Origin: Thalassococcus halodurans
Lineage (GTDB): Bacteria; Pseudomonadota; Alphaproteobacteria; Rhodobacterales; Rhodobacteraceae
Length of the DNA: 56,200 nt
NCBI RefSeq assembly: GCF_900108225.1
Contig: NZ_FNUZ01000010.1
Location: 1 to 56,200 of the forward strand
Direction: 5' to 3'
The notes under the pieces were generated by a model. It searched no databases and was not told the DNA's origin. It saw nothing but the letters and a program-made list of their open reading frames with translations. This document shows, in pieces, positions 1 to 8,232 of this stretch (within the stretch, counting starts at the first letter, position 1; each line of letters starts with the position of its first letter). The position numbers and the translations under genes were made by a program.

Positions 1-58
1 CGTCGCGCCAATGGTACTGCGTCTTAAGACGTGGGAGAGTAGGTCACCGCCAAACCTA
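1..58 (+). rRNA. 5S ribosomal RNA, 3' end (partial)
   Basis: The first bases match the 3' third of bacterial 5S rRNA, including the segment GGGAGAGTAGGTCACCGCC and the closing CAAACCTA that pairs with the missing 5' end. The gene is cut by the window edge. It is followed 45 bases later by initiator tRNA, the usual tail of rRNA operons in this bacterial group. The exact 3' end is estimated. Confidence 0.9.
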
Positions 59-102
59 GCAAAAACCTCAAAACAGTGTCTCTCACAAACGATGACAAAT
101 GG

Positions 103-179
<77 letters not shown>

Positions 180-371
180 ACACCCCTTTATGTTTACGCA
201 TTGAATAGTCTTTACGGCTACTTTTTGCGTTATGTGGTATCCTGAAACACATAGAAGAGTTCCTCCTGTGCCGTTTTGTGCGACCAGAAGTTCGCGGATG
301 ATGTGTGCTGGATGGTCAACCAAGCGTCCAAATATTAAATCCAACGCTCTTCCAGCCTAATCGCATCGCAA

Positions 372-386
372 GAACTTAAAAAGTTC
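372..386. repeat. Short palindrome GAACTT-AAA-AAGTTC
   Basis: A perfect 6-base inverted repeat with a 3-base centre. It could be a protein-binding site in the leader of the large repeat protein. It has the form GAAC-N7-GTTC, which is not the direct-repeat form of the alphaproteobacterial SOS box, so I do not call it LexA. Confidence 0.35.
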
Positions 387-435
387 ATGTGAGATGTGCC
401 AAACAGCACTTACAGTTCCGGCCGTTTTGGTCAGG

Positions 436-456
436 ATTGATCAAATTCTGATCAAT
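436..456. promoter_or_regulatory. Perfect inverted repeat, candidate operator
   Basis: Arms ATTGATCA and TGATCAAT are perfectly complementary and separated by AATTC. A dyad with 8-base arms and a 13-base centre-to-centre spacing is the usual shape of a dimeric repressor or activator site. It lies about 335 bases upstream of the large repeat protein. Function is inferred only from symmetry. Confidence 0.4.
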
Positions 457-494
457 TTTAAACGCAAAATACTGCATTCAAAATTTCCAAACTC

Positions 495-520
495 CAGCGC
501 CGATCCTAGAAACGGCGCTG
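495..520. repeat. GC-rich hairpin
   Basis: Arms CAGCGCCG and CGGCGCTG enclose a 10-base loop. There is no T-run after it, so it is not a typical intrinsic terminator. It could structure a 5' leader RNA or stop antisense read-through. It stands out as GC-rich inside an AT-rich stretch. Confidence 0.4.
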
Positions 521-791
521 ACCAAACCAAGAAGATTGAAGTTAGCTTTGGTGCACCGAGGCAAGCCATTAGCAACGTCATCCGACGAGGCCAATGGGGA
601 ACTATAGACTATTGAAGTGCTCTGTCGATCCGTAAGCTAAACCGTCCGAAACGGACTATTTTATCTAAACTTTTCAATTACCTAGCCGCGCTCCGCAGAG
701 AAAAATTACCAGGGTTAAGCGTGGCGCCATCCATTCAGCCAAAGGCGAACGTACCCCAAGCACAAATGTATTTTTCAGGGAGTTTTTCCAA

Positions 792-3700
792 ATGCGGTCA
801 ATTTCATTTCTTGTCGGTGACCTTTCCGATGTACGGATTACTATCTTCGAACTCGACGATGGCAGTATCCAATTCGATATCACATCAGAAAGTGGTGCCA
901 CACTCGACCTTCGCGCCCTTTATTTCGATTTGAATGAGGCATTCGAGAGCCTCTCGGATGGCTTGTCCATCACCGGAGATCATCTCGCAGCTACTACCTT
1001 TGGAGATGACGACGTCACCCAAGTCGGCAGCGGAACATCCATCAATGGTACCGTGGTAAATGAATATGGCGCATTTGACGTAGGCGTCGGCTTTGCTGAT
1101 ACGCAAGAGGACCTGACGTCGATCAGCTTTACCATTTCCCACGACAGTGAAGCGCTTGATCTTGATATGTTTTCTTTGTCTGACATCGGGTTGCGTTTGG
1201 ACGGGGGTGATCCGAAGATCGGCGATGTATCATCCATGGCTCTGCTCGCTGTGGCTGATGCATACCAGCTCGATGAAAACACCACATTGGTGGATGTGAA
1301 CCTTTTGGCCAACGACAGGCAGTCTGACGAATTGCGGCTGTCGGGCCTAACCATCGGCGGTGTCATCATTCCGTTGGAAGCATGGACTGAAGTGGCCACC
1401 GATGGCGGAAGAACGGCTCTTGTCTTTGCTGGTACTGACGGTTCTTTGCAGGTCGTCGCGGGTGAGTCATTTGATGATCTGAATATCAATCAGACCGACA
1501 CTCTGACGCTGAATTACAGTTCCGTTGATGCCTATGGATCGCGCGATGGCGCATCGATTTCGATCACAATCAACGGTGTAAATGACGCACCGACAGTTGC
1601 CGCACCACTGACGGTTCGCACCGAAGAAGACATCGCGCTTCGCGTCGACCTGCTTGAAGGCGCATCAGATGTTGATCTGGGATCCACGCTCGGTGTCGTT
1701 GAGGTGGTTGAAGACAACGCACAAGGCGGTTGGACGCTGGATGGGACCGAGATCGTTCTTGATCCGTCCTATTTCAACAGTCTGAACCAAGGGACATCGG
1801 CAACCCTGACATTTACCTATTTTGTCCAAGACGAATGGGGCGCTCGCGATCAACAGACACTAGAGCTTCAGATCGACGGCTTGAATGACGCGCCTACTGT
1901 CGCTGGCGCCTTGACCCGTCAGGTCAGCGAAGAAGACGCCGTCTTTACCGTTTATCTGCTGGCGGGCGCGAGGGATCCGGACAGGGGCGCGACATTGAGC
2001 GCCGTGAACCTGACAGAAGCATCCGGCCAAGGTGGATGGACACTTGATGGTAACACCATCACCATTGACCCGAATTATTTCGATGACCTGAACGACGGCG
2101 AACTGGGCGTCCTGCATTTCAACTATCTTGTGCAAGACGAATTCAACGGGACCGTTGAACAAACCCTTACGGTCAACGTCGAAGGCTATACAGACGCGCC
2201 CTTTATTGCTGTCGAAATCGCTGCGGGCGACACCGCCAATGTGGTTCTGCTTACCGTGACGACAGAACAGGCGCGCGACGAACGTGTGGCGCTTTCCTTC
2301 TCGGGCCTGCCTGCGGGCGCCATCGTGCGGAACGCAGCCGGAGAGGACGTGACATCGGGCGTTCCTGATGGTCTGGGCGTCACCACCTATGTCGTCACCT
2401 TGCCGCTGAATCAGGACCTTGAAAATTTCAACGTCACGGTCGCCGGACTAGAGCCTGACGGGACCGTCATTGGCACACGCGACGCCGTTATCGAACTGAA
2501 TTACGAAGCTGTCGAAACGACCAATACCCTAACCTTCCAGGCGCTTGACCAGAATATCTGGGCGGCTGGTGACGAATTCTCTGCGACATTCTCTCAGTAC
2601 ATTCCCCTACTTGGTGGCGACCGGAAGTATTTTGAACTGACGGACGCGACGACCAACGCGGGTACGGTCTTTATCAAGAATGGCGAAATCGAATGGATTC
2701 CCGGCGACGCCTATTCTGATCTTCTTCCTGGTGAAACCGCAGAGGTGACATTCACCTTCTATTACATCGAAACCGACGAAAACGGCGTTCCCCTTCCGGA
2801 TGCGATCGCGACCGAAGAAACCATGACCGTTATTGCGACCGGCGGAGACTTTATGACAGAGTTTTCTGGCGAATACCTCACGATCCGCGACGGCGTTGTA
2901 ACAATAGACGCCCTTCGTACTGTGGATGCACTCGACAATCCGTTGTCGACCGGCCTGTTGACGCTGATTGATATCAACCTGAACAGCGATGATATCTTTG
3001 CATCTGTGATCAACCCGTTGAAAGACGCGCGAGATGCGTTTGCCGGCCAGTTGCTGGAAGAAGAACGAAAGCTGGCCCAAGCGATCTTGGATCGCGATGC
3101 GGTTTTTGAAGAAGTGGAATTGCTCACGATCTTGATGGCGCAGCGGGCCGAAGTCGCTGCGCGGCAGCTCGTATATAATACGGCCAATTTCGCGGTTAAC
3201 GCCTTAGACGATGCTTTGGGCTTTTTCGAAGACGCGCTGGACGCTGCGGAACGCGCCCTGTCTTCGGCGCAGTCAAGCTTGAACTCTGCCAAGTCGGCAA
3301 CCGCAAGCGCAAAGGCAGCCTACCTGGACTCGATTGTCACGGTCTTTGGCGTCCAGGTTGGCGATCCAATCAAATATGCTATCTGGAAAGCTGCTGAAGC
3401 GGCGCAGGCCATTGCCCAAGGGGCAGTGAATCTCGCCGCGGAGGCTGTGGATCTGGCGCAGCAGGCGTTGGAAGAATTTATCGCGGATTCATCGCTCGAT
3501 TTCCTTGAGCAACAGCTCGCCAATGCATTGGCAGCCCTGAACGAGGCTAAGGCCGACGTCGCAGCGACCGAACAAGTGCTGGAGGATCGCGGTTACTATT
3601 CAGACGCCACGACGGCAGATGCAGGCGATCTTTTGCGCGCCACCGGTGAACTGACCTTGGCACAAGGCGAGGTGCTTCTTTACGAAGGCACGACGCTTGG

Positions 3701-5366
3701 TCTTGAGGCTCTGCTTGCCACAGCGCAAGGCCTGGTCGACGGCGTACAGGCCCTGATCGACACGACAGACTTGCAGGCCCTGCTTTCCGCAAGTGCCGAA
3801 GCTTATGCGCAAGCCGGCTTGCAGTTCGACTTTTCGGTATCTGGCGGGTCGGTCGATGCCGCTGTCGAATATAACCTGACCACTGTTTCCGGTTACAACG
3901 AAGCCACAGACGTCATGACGATCACCGTCGGTCTTGAAAGCATGACAACGGACGGCGACATCGCGTTTTCCACCGTTAGCCCCAACGTCCAAATCTACGC
4001 AGGGCTGCTTTACGATCTGGGCGCCAATTTCGAATTTGTCGCAGATTTCTATGCAGCGATTAACACTCTGGTATTGGCCGATCTTTCACCCAACTCGGAT
4101 GGCGTCGGCATTTCGCCTTCGGTGCACCTGGAAGGTTCGATCGATTTCGTCGATTTCGACTCGCGTGATGGCGACAGCCTTACGTTCGGTATCGGCAGCG
4201 GTACCACCGCTGACCTTTTGGAGTTCACGCTTGGCGTACCGACCATCGAAACTCTGGGCACCGAAACCGACCCGTCGCTGGCCTTCTTCCAAGAGGGCGA
4301 TCTGCTTGAACTGGATTTCGACGAACTTCTGGGCGCTGTACGCAGCCTTGTTGAAGCCCGGATCGAGCTTAGCCCCGAAATGCAGGCCTTGTTGAACCAA
4401 GCGGGCATTGATCCCGCCGATCCGGCCAATGGCGAATTTATTGAAGCGCTGGTTCAGGGCCTGAGTATCGCCTTGGGTGCAGCGATTGGCGAAGGTGATA
4501 CCGATGGCGATGGTGTTGTCCCGATCTTCCTTCTGGATGCGACGGATGACACGAACGGCGCGCTGCTGCATATCAACACCATCGCTGATGACACGTCCGG
4601 CATTAACGAAGACTCGCTTGGCCAGTTCGGCTTCTACGCGGCTTACGGGGAAAGCGATAATATCTTTGAGGTCACGCTGGATGTTGATCAGCTGATTGCG
4701 GTCATCGCCAATCGTGCCCTCGCCAACCCGACACCTATTGTTTTCAATCCGATGGATCTGGAATTCGGTATTGAAGATGCACTTGAAATCGCGGGCGTCG
4801 ATCAGGAAACCCGCGACAAGATCGAGGAATGGTTCAACCTCAGCCTGAACGCTGAATTCCTTGATCTGGATGTGACAACCGGCCTGAACTTCAGTCAGGA
4901 ATTCACGCTGTCGCTGGATGATTTTGATTTCAAGTTCACAATGGAAGACGGCACCGAGTTCCTCACGACTGCAGCGGACCCGACCCTGAACATCACGAAT
5001 GCAAGCCAGTACGATGCGAATGGTGACGGCAGAATTGACTATAACCTGACGTTGACGCCCAATGCTTCGTTCTCGAACGACACCGAACTGGGTCTGGGTT
5101 TCAGCTATGCGCTTGATGTGATCAAAACCAGCCTATCGGCCGGTATCAACATCCCGCTGAACGCAATTTTCGGGACAGATATCGATATCTTCGGGCTGGG
5201 CGATGACAGTATCGAACTGGACTTGTTCAACTCGGCGATTGGGCCGCTGTTCCGCGTGCAGGGTGATATCGACGCCGTCACGCTGGACCTGTTCGAAGAC
5301 AGGTTTGAAATCAACTTCGGCACGCAAAGCGTGGACCTGTCCTCGGACGAGTTCCAGTTCGTATAG
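792..5366 (+). CDS. Large calcium-type repeat protein, putative type I-secreted adhesin
   Basis: 1524 acidic residues with no classical signal peptide. Visible order: an N-terminal beta-rich domain (about 1-150); a cadherin-like segment (DENTTLVDVNLLAND, about 157-260); two roughly 101-residue VCBS/cadherin-like repeats each closed by (L/V)NDAPTV near 263 and 364, with a third variant TDAPF near 466; an Ala/Glu-rich coiled-coil stretch (about 736-1010); then a beta-rich C-terminal half with two DxDGDG-type calcium loops (DTDGDG near 1233, DANGDGRID near 1407). The C terminus SSDEFQFV, acidic then hydrophobic, resembles type I secretion signals. The gene starts at an ATG behind AGGGAG and ends at a strong terminator. 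It stands alone; no type I transporter is in the window. Adhesin or matrix role is inferred from architecture. Confidence 0.75.
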   Translation: MRSISFLVGDLSDVRITIFELDDGSIQFDITSESGATLDLRALYFDLNEAFESLSDGLSITGDHLAATTFGDDDVTQVGSGTSINGTVVNEYGAFDVGVGFADTQEDLTSISFTISHDSEALDLDMFSLSDIGLRLDGGDPKIGDVSSMALLAVADAYQLDENTTLVDVNLLANDRQSDELRLSGLTIGGVIIPLEAWTEVATDGGRTALVFAGTDGSLQVVAGESFDDLNINQTDTLTLNYSSVDAYGSRDGASISITINGVNDAPTVAAPLTVRTEEDIALRVDLLEGASDVDLGSTLGVVEVVEDNAQGGWTLDGTEIVLDPSYFNSLNQGTSATLTFTYFVQDEWGARDQQTLELQIDGLNDAPTVAGALTRQVSEEDAVFTVYLLAGARDPDRGATLSAVNLTEASGQGGWTLDGNTITIDPNYFDDLNDGELGVLHFNYLVQDEFNGTVEQTLTVNVEGYTDAPFIAVEIAAGDTANVVLLTVTTEQARDERVALSFSGLPAGAIVRNAAGEDVTSGVPDGLGVTTYVVTLPLNQDLENFNVTVAGLEPDGTVIGTRDAVIELNYEAVETTNTLTFQALDQNIWAAGDEFSATFSQYIPLLGGDRKYFELTDATTNAGTVFIKNGEIEWIPGDAYSDLLPGETAEVTFTFYYIETDENGVPLPDAIATEETMTVIATGGDFMTEFSGEYLTIRDGVVTIDALRTVDALDNPLSTGLLTLIDINLNSDDIFASVINPLKDARDAFAGQLLEEERKLAQAILDRDAVFEEVELLTILMAQRAEVAARQLVYNTANFAVNALDDALGFFEDALDAAERALSSAQSSLNSAKSATASAKAAYLDSIVTVFGVQVGDPIKYAIWKAAEAAQAIAQGAVNLAAEAVDLAQQALEEFIADSSLDFLEQQLANALAALNEAKADVAATEQVLEDRGYYSDATTADAGDLLRATGELTLAQGEVLLYEGTTLGLEALLATAQGLVDGVQALIDTTDLQALLSASAEAYAQAGLQFDFSVSGGSVDAAVEYNLTTVSGYNEATDVMTITVGLESMTTDGDIAFSTVSPNVQIYAGLLYDLGANFEFVADFYAAINTLVLADLSPNSDGVGISPSVHLEGSIDFVDFDSRDGDSLTFGIGSGTTADLLEFTLGVPTIETLGTETDPSLAFFQEGDLLELDFDELLGAVRSLVEARIELSPEMQALLNQAGIDPADPANGEFIEALVQGLSIALGAAIGEGDTDGDGVVPIFLLDATDDTNGALLHINTIADDTSGINEDSLGQFGFYAAYGESDNIFEVTLDVDQLIAVIANRALANPTPIVFNPMDLEFGIEDALEIAGVDQETRDKIEEWFNLSLNAEFLDLDVTTGLNFSQEFTLSLDDFDFKFTMEDGTEFLTTAADPTLNITNASQYDANGDGRIDYNLTLTPNASFSNDTELGLGFSYALDVIKTSLSAGINIPLNAIFGTDIDIFGLGDDSIELDLFNSAIGPLFRVQGDIDAVTLDLFEDRFEINFGTQSVDLSSDEFQFV

Positions 5367-5407
5367 GCCGGACTGACGATCTGTTTAGGATTTAGAACAC
5401 GCAATAA

Positions 5408-5445
5408 AAAAGCTCGAAACCACCGGTTTCGAGCTTTTCTTTTTC
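5408..5445. terminator. Bidirectional intrinsic terminator
   Basis: Stem AGCTCGAAACC / GGTTTCGAGCT with a 3-base loop, an A-run before it and TTTTCTTTTT after it. It lies between the convergent ends of the large repeat protein and the small exported protein at 5460, and can serve both. Confidence 0.9.
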
Positions 5446-5459
5446 GGGATCTACGTTTT

Positions 5460-5765
5460 TCAGCTTGTGAAAGACGACAGTCGCGCTTGCATCGCGTTGC
5501 GGCCAGTACCGGTTGCAATCAGGCAGCTGACGCCGCGGTGCGGGACCGTCACTGTGATGGTCCAGCGATCCGATTTGCCGTTGCTGTACACTTCGACAGT
5601 GTTCTTGTTCGGCAGAACCCCGACGTATTCCAGATTCTCACCGAATTTTGCGGACAGCTGCGTGGCCACGTGTGATTTGTCGGCGCACTGTGCTGCAGAT
5701 GCGGAGCCCGCCAGTGCGAATTGCGAAGCAGCGAAAATTGCCGCCAATGCAAATGTCTTTTTCAT
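5460..5765 (-). CDS. Small exported protein of unknown function
   Basis: 101 residues with a clear signal peptide (MKKTFALAAIFAASQ, cleavage after the ASA near residue 24). The mature part is about 77 residues with two cysteines, C27 and C82, which could form a periplasmic disulfide. The middle (LEYVGVLPNKNTVEVYSNGK, then WTITVTVP) looks like a small beta sheet. The start has a good ribosome site, GAGGAAGAGAC before ATG. It is a single-gene unit ending at the shared terminator. Small exported proteins of this kind recur in Rhodobacterales; no function is known to me. Confidence 0.8.
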   Translation of the reverse strand: MKKTFALAAIFAASQFALAGSASAAQCADKSHVATQLSAKFGENLEYVGVLPNKNTVEVYSNGKSDRWTITVTVPHRGVSCLIATGTGRNAMQARLSSFTS

Positions 5766-5924
5766 GTCTCTTCCTCGAAGTATTGCCTGCTACCTAAATT
5801 TCGGGACAAGAGCCTGACATTTAGTAAATTCAAAATGACCCATGTCTGCAGGATCAACTTCGTTTAGGAATCGTTCAGCCGAAGGACGAAATTGTGTTCA
5901 TTTTTGGATTTTGTTTCTGGAATG

Positions 5925-6485
5925 TCAGGCAGACCAGATTTGCGCCTGCGTTCTCAGAGACCGGATTTGCTGCACACCAAAACGCTTATGCAGCCCGCGT
6001 CCGACCAGATCCAGGTTCTGCTCTTCGCTCACATGGCAGGCAAAACCGTACCGCCCCAGCAGGGGCACGGGCGTATAATCGCGGCAAATAAAGAACAGTT
6101 TCGCAAAGGGCGCGCGATGATGTTCGCTTAAAAGCCCGAGCAAGCGACCGGCAAGTTCTTGATTTGGCGCGTCTTCTACAAGGATGCCTATGACAGGCAT
6201 ACTTGAGGCGTTGGCGACCCATGCGATACTGCCCAATGGGACCGGAAGAACGGGCAAGCCTTTCTTTGATACGCTCAGATCAGGGTTTGATCGGGGCACG
6301 TCGACAACAGCCGTTCCGAAATCAATGTCCAAGCGAAACGCGTGTTCGGATCGTAGCTCGCGCTGCAGACTCAAGAACTCATGCCGCGCCAACTTTTCGC
6401 CCAATTCGTCACGGCTGTTTCCGACCTGCCGCAGCAGACGGAGCGTTTCGGTATTTTGATCACCGGTTTCGAACGGATCAATCAT
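5925..6485 (-). CDS. Unknown protein, last gene of the glycosyltransferase operon
   Basis: 186 residues, no signal peptide or membrane segment. Its ATG overlaps the stop of the upstream glycosyltransferase by 8 bases (ATGATTGA), so it is translationally coupled to it. The C-terminal half (GILVEDAPNQELAGRLLGLL ... FFICRDYTPVPLLGRYGFAC) looks like an alpha/beta fold that might belong to a glycan-modifying or sulfo- or glycosyltransferase helper, but I do not recognise a family. Context alone suggests a part in surface-glycan assembly. Confidence 0.75.
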   Translation of the reverse strand: MIDPFETGDQNTETLRLLRQVGNSRDELGEKLARHEFLSLQRELRSEHAFRLDIDFGTAVVDVPRSNPDLSVSKKGLPVLPVPLGSIAWVANASSMPVIGILVEDAPNQELAGRLLGLLSEHHRAPFAKLFFICRDYTPVPLLGRYGFACHVSEEQNLDLVGRGLHKRFGVQQIRSLRTQAQIWSA

Positions 6486-8232
6486 CGACTGATTCCTTTT
6501 CGCGAAGGTGGGTCAGTAACACGTCGGCCATCGCATCCGCGCCGTTAACGACCCTCGGGCGTCCGCGCGGGCGGGCTTTGTCCCATACTTTGGCAAAGAA
6601 TGTCCGCAAATTCGATCGTGGTGCCGACAGGCCATCGCTTTCCCAAATGTCGGACCATCCTTGGGATGCCGCAAATTGTGCGCGCGACGGCTGATCATCC
6701 ATTTTTGCATGAGCGGTCGGAATGAACAGAACCGGACAGTCGACGCCTAACAGCAATTCGTGGAACGAGTTGTATCCAGCAGCCGAGATGATGCCGTCAA
6801 AAGCCTGCACATATCGCGACATCGGATAGACCGATCGGATGTTCACGCCGTCCGAGTCCGAAGGAATGGCGGCAAGCGGTGATCGCGCCCAGACCAAATC
6901 TACCTTTTCAGCCTTCGCTGCATCTGAGAGAATTTTGTGCATCACGTCCGTTGCGGCGAGCGTGTCGCCCCCCAAAGAAACCAAGCACAACCGGCGGAAG
7001 CGGGGCAGTTTTAATGCGCGACGCGCGGCAGACCGATCAAGAACCCCATTGCGAGGGCGGAAAACGACCGGCGCTGTAACAACCTCAGAAGCCAGCCCTT
7101 TGGAAAAGTCATGAGGACGCCCTGTCGGACCTTGATCCGCTTCGCCCGCCAAATCGCCAGGGATCAGCACCAGATTACAAAGCGCGGTGTCGGCCAGTTT
7201 CGCTGGATCGACGTCAGGCCGCCACATGCCGCGTCGGATCCAGACCAAATCCGGAGCGTGACAACCTGCGGACCGCAACGCGTTCATTAACCAAGGCGAG
7301 ATGTTGCTGCTGTCGATCAACACCGCGCTGAACGCGTCAGAGCGCAGGAATGTGGTGAACGACGCGGTTTCCCACTCTTCCCAATCATCCGACTCTGCGC
7401 CCAGATGCTGGGCGGTCTGGCGTAGGATCACCGGATAGCCTGCGGCCTGAATAATGCCAGCGGCCCGCGAGTAGCACCAAAACGAAATCTTGGGTTTAGC
7501 GCCGTCCGCCGCCGCCGACATCAGTGCATCAGCGATGGCCAATTGCCGTGTCAGATGCCCCATGCCGACGCCGTTCGGCGTGATGAAAAGATAGTGCTGG
7601 CGCGACGCCCGGAGCGCGCCTTGGGGCAGGCCATTGGCAAAGGTGCATAGGTCCAAAACGTCACCGCTGGCCATACCCGCTGTCTCGATAAGACAATGGC
7701 GGGCAATTCGGGCCCAGTTGACCAACTTGGCAGGAATGGGCTGTTCGCCTCGATCGGTATCGACGACAAACTGATCGCGATCGGTGATGTAGCGAACAGT
7801 TCTTTCTGTTTGGCGGTCGGCGCTGCCGGAATGCAGCACCTCAATGGCCAGACCGTTCAACTCACCCTCAGCCATTTTTTGCGTGTCATCGGACAACGCC
7901 CAAAGACTGACCTGACCTTTGGCAAACCGCCGAAGCAATTCGTTCAGAACGCCAAGTTCGTTCTGAAAGCCGTCTGTGTCAGACAAAACGTCGGGCTGGC
8001 GGATGACGATGTTGATCTGGCCGGGCTGCGTGATCAGGCTTGCGGCTTCGGCCAAAAACACGTGCTGCGAAAGAAACCAGGCCGAGTCTGTGCCCGCTGC
8101 CCCGCTGCGTTCATCAAAGTCGTGTAGAATGGCGTCAGGAAATCTGTTCTGCAAATAAGCGCCAAGCAAACCCGTGCAGGGGTCGTCTTGGGGGCCGCAA
8201 ACATAAATACGTTCAGGTAAGTTGGCGGTCAA
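6478..8232 (-). CDS. GT-B glycosyltransferase, MurG/GT28-like C-terminal half
   Basis: 584 residues from the TTG start chosen here. TTG overlaps the stop of the preceding reading frame (TTGA) and follows AGAGG at 7 bases. Longer in-frame starts (to 8352) would run into the upstream gene. Residues 1-200 form an extra N-terminal domain of unknown role (ERIYVCGPQDD...). The GT-B part begins with the glycine-rich loop GVGMGH at 221-226, as in MurG and related nucleotide-sugar transferases. The donor-site region has SAAGYNSFHELL near 483-494 followed by VLFIPTAHAKMDDQ. It probably transfers a sugar from a nucleotide donor to a surface glycan or protein. Acceptor and donor are unknown. Confidence 0.8.
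   Translation of the reverse strand: MTANLPERIYVCGPQDDPCTGLLGAYLQNRFPDAILHDFDERSGAAGTDSAWFLSQHVFLAEAASLITQPGQINIVIRQPDVLSDTDGFQNELGVLNELLRRFAKGQVSLWALSDDTQKMAEGELNGLAIEVLHSGSADRQTERTVRYITDRDQFVVDTDRGEQPIPAKLVNWARIARHCLIETAGMASGDVLDLCTFANGLPQGALRASRQHYLFITPNGVGMGHLTRQLAIADALMSAAADGAKPKISFWCYSRAAGIIQAAGYPVILRQTAQHLGAESDDWEEWETASFTTFLRSDAFSAVLIDSSNISPWLMNALRSAGCHAPDLVWIRRGMWRPDVDPAKLADTALCNLVLIPGDLAGEADQGPTGRPHDFSKGLASEVVTAPVVFRPRNGVLDRSAARRALKLPRFRRLCLVSLGGDTLAATDVMHKILSDAAKAEKVDLVWARSPLAAIPSDSDGVNIRSVYPMSRYVQAFDGIISAAGYNSFHELLLGVDCPVLFIPTAHAKMDDQPSRAQFAASQGWSDIWESDGLSAPRSNLRTFFAKVWDKARPRGRPRVVNGADAMADVLLTHLREKESVDD

Larger units (their letters stand above)
180..791. other. AT-rich non-coding stretch between tRNA-fMet and the large repeat protein
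   Basis: No convincing gene is seen in these 612 bases. Short open frames exist (for example 394-615 on the plus strand) but have no recognisable similarity and no good ribosome site. The stretch contains three separate perfect inverted repeats (372-386, 436-456 and 495-520), listed individually, and must hold the promoter of the gene starting at 792. I could not place a -35/-10 pair with confidence. Confidence 0.5.

Noticed and set aside
372-386. Possible LexA site GAAC-N7-GTTC
   Set aside because: The alphaproteobacterial box is a direct repeat (GTTC-N7-GTTC or GAAC-N7-GAAC). This inverted form does not match it.
394-615. Plus-strand open frame of 73 codons in the leader region
   Set aside because: No ribosome site, no recognisable similarity, and it runs through two of the inverted repeats. 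Coding is not supported.
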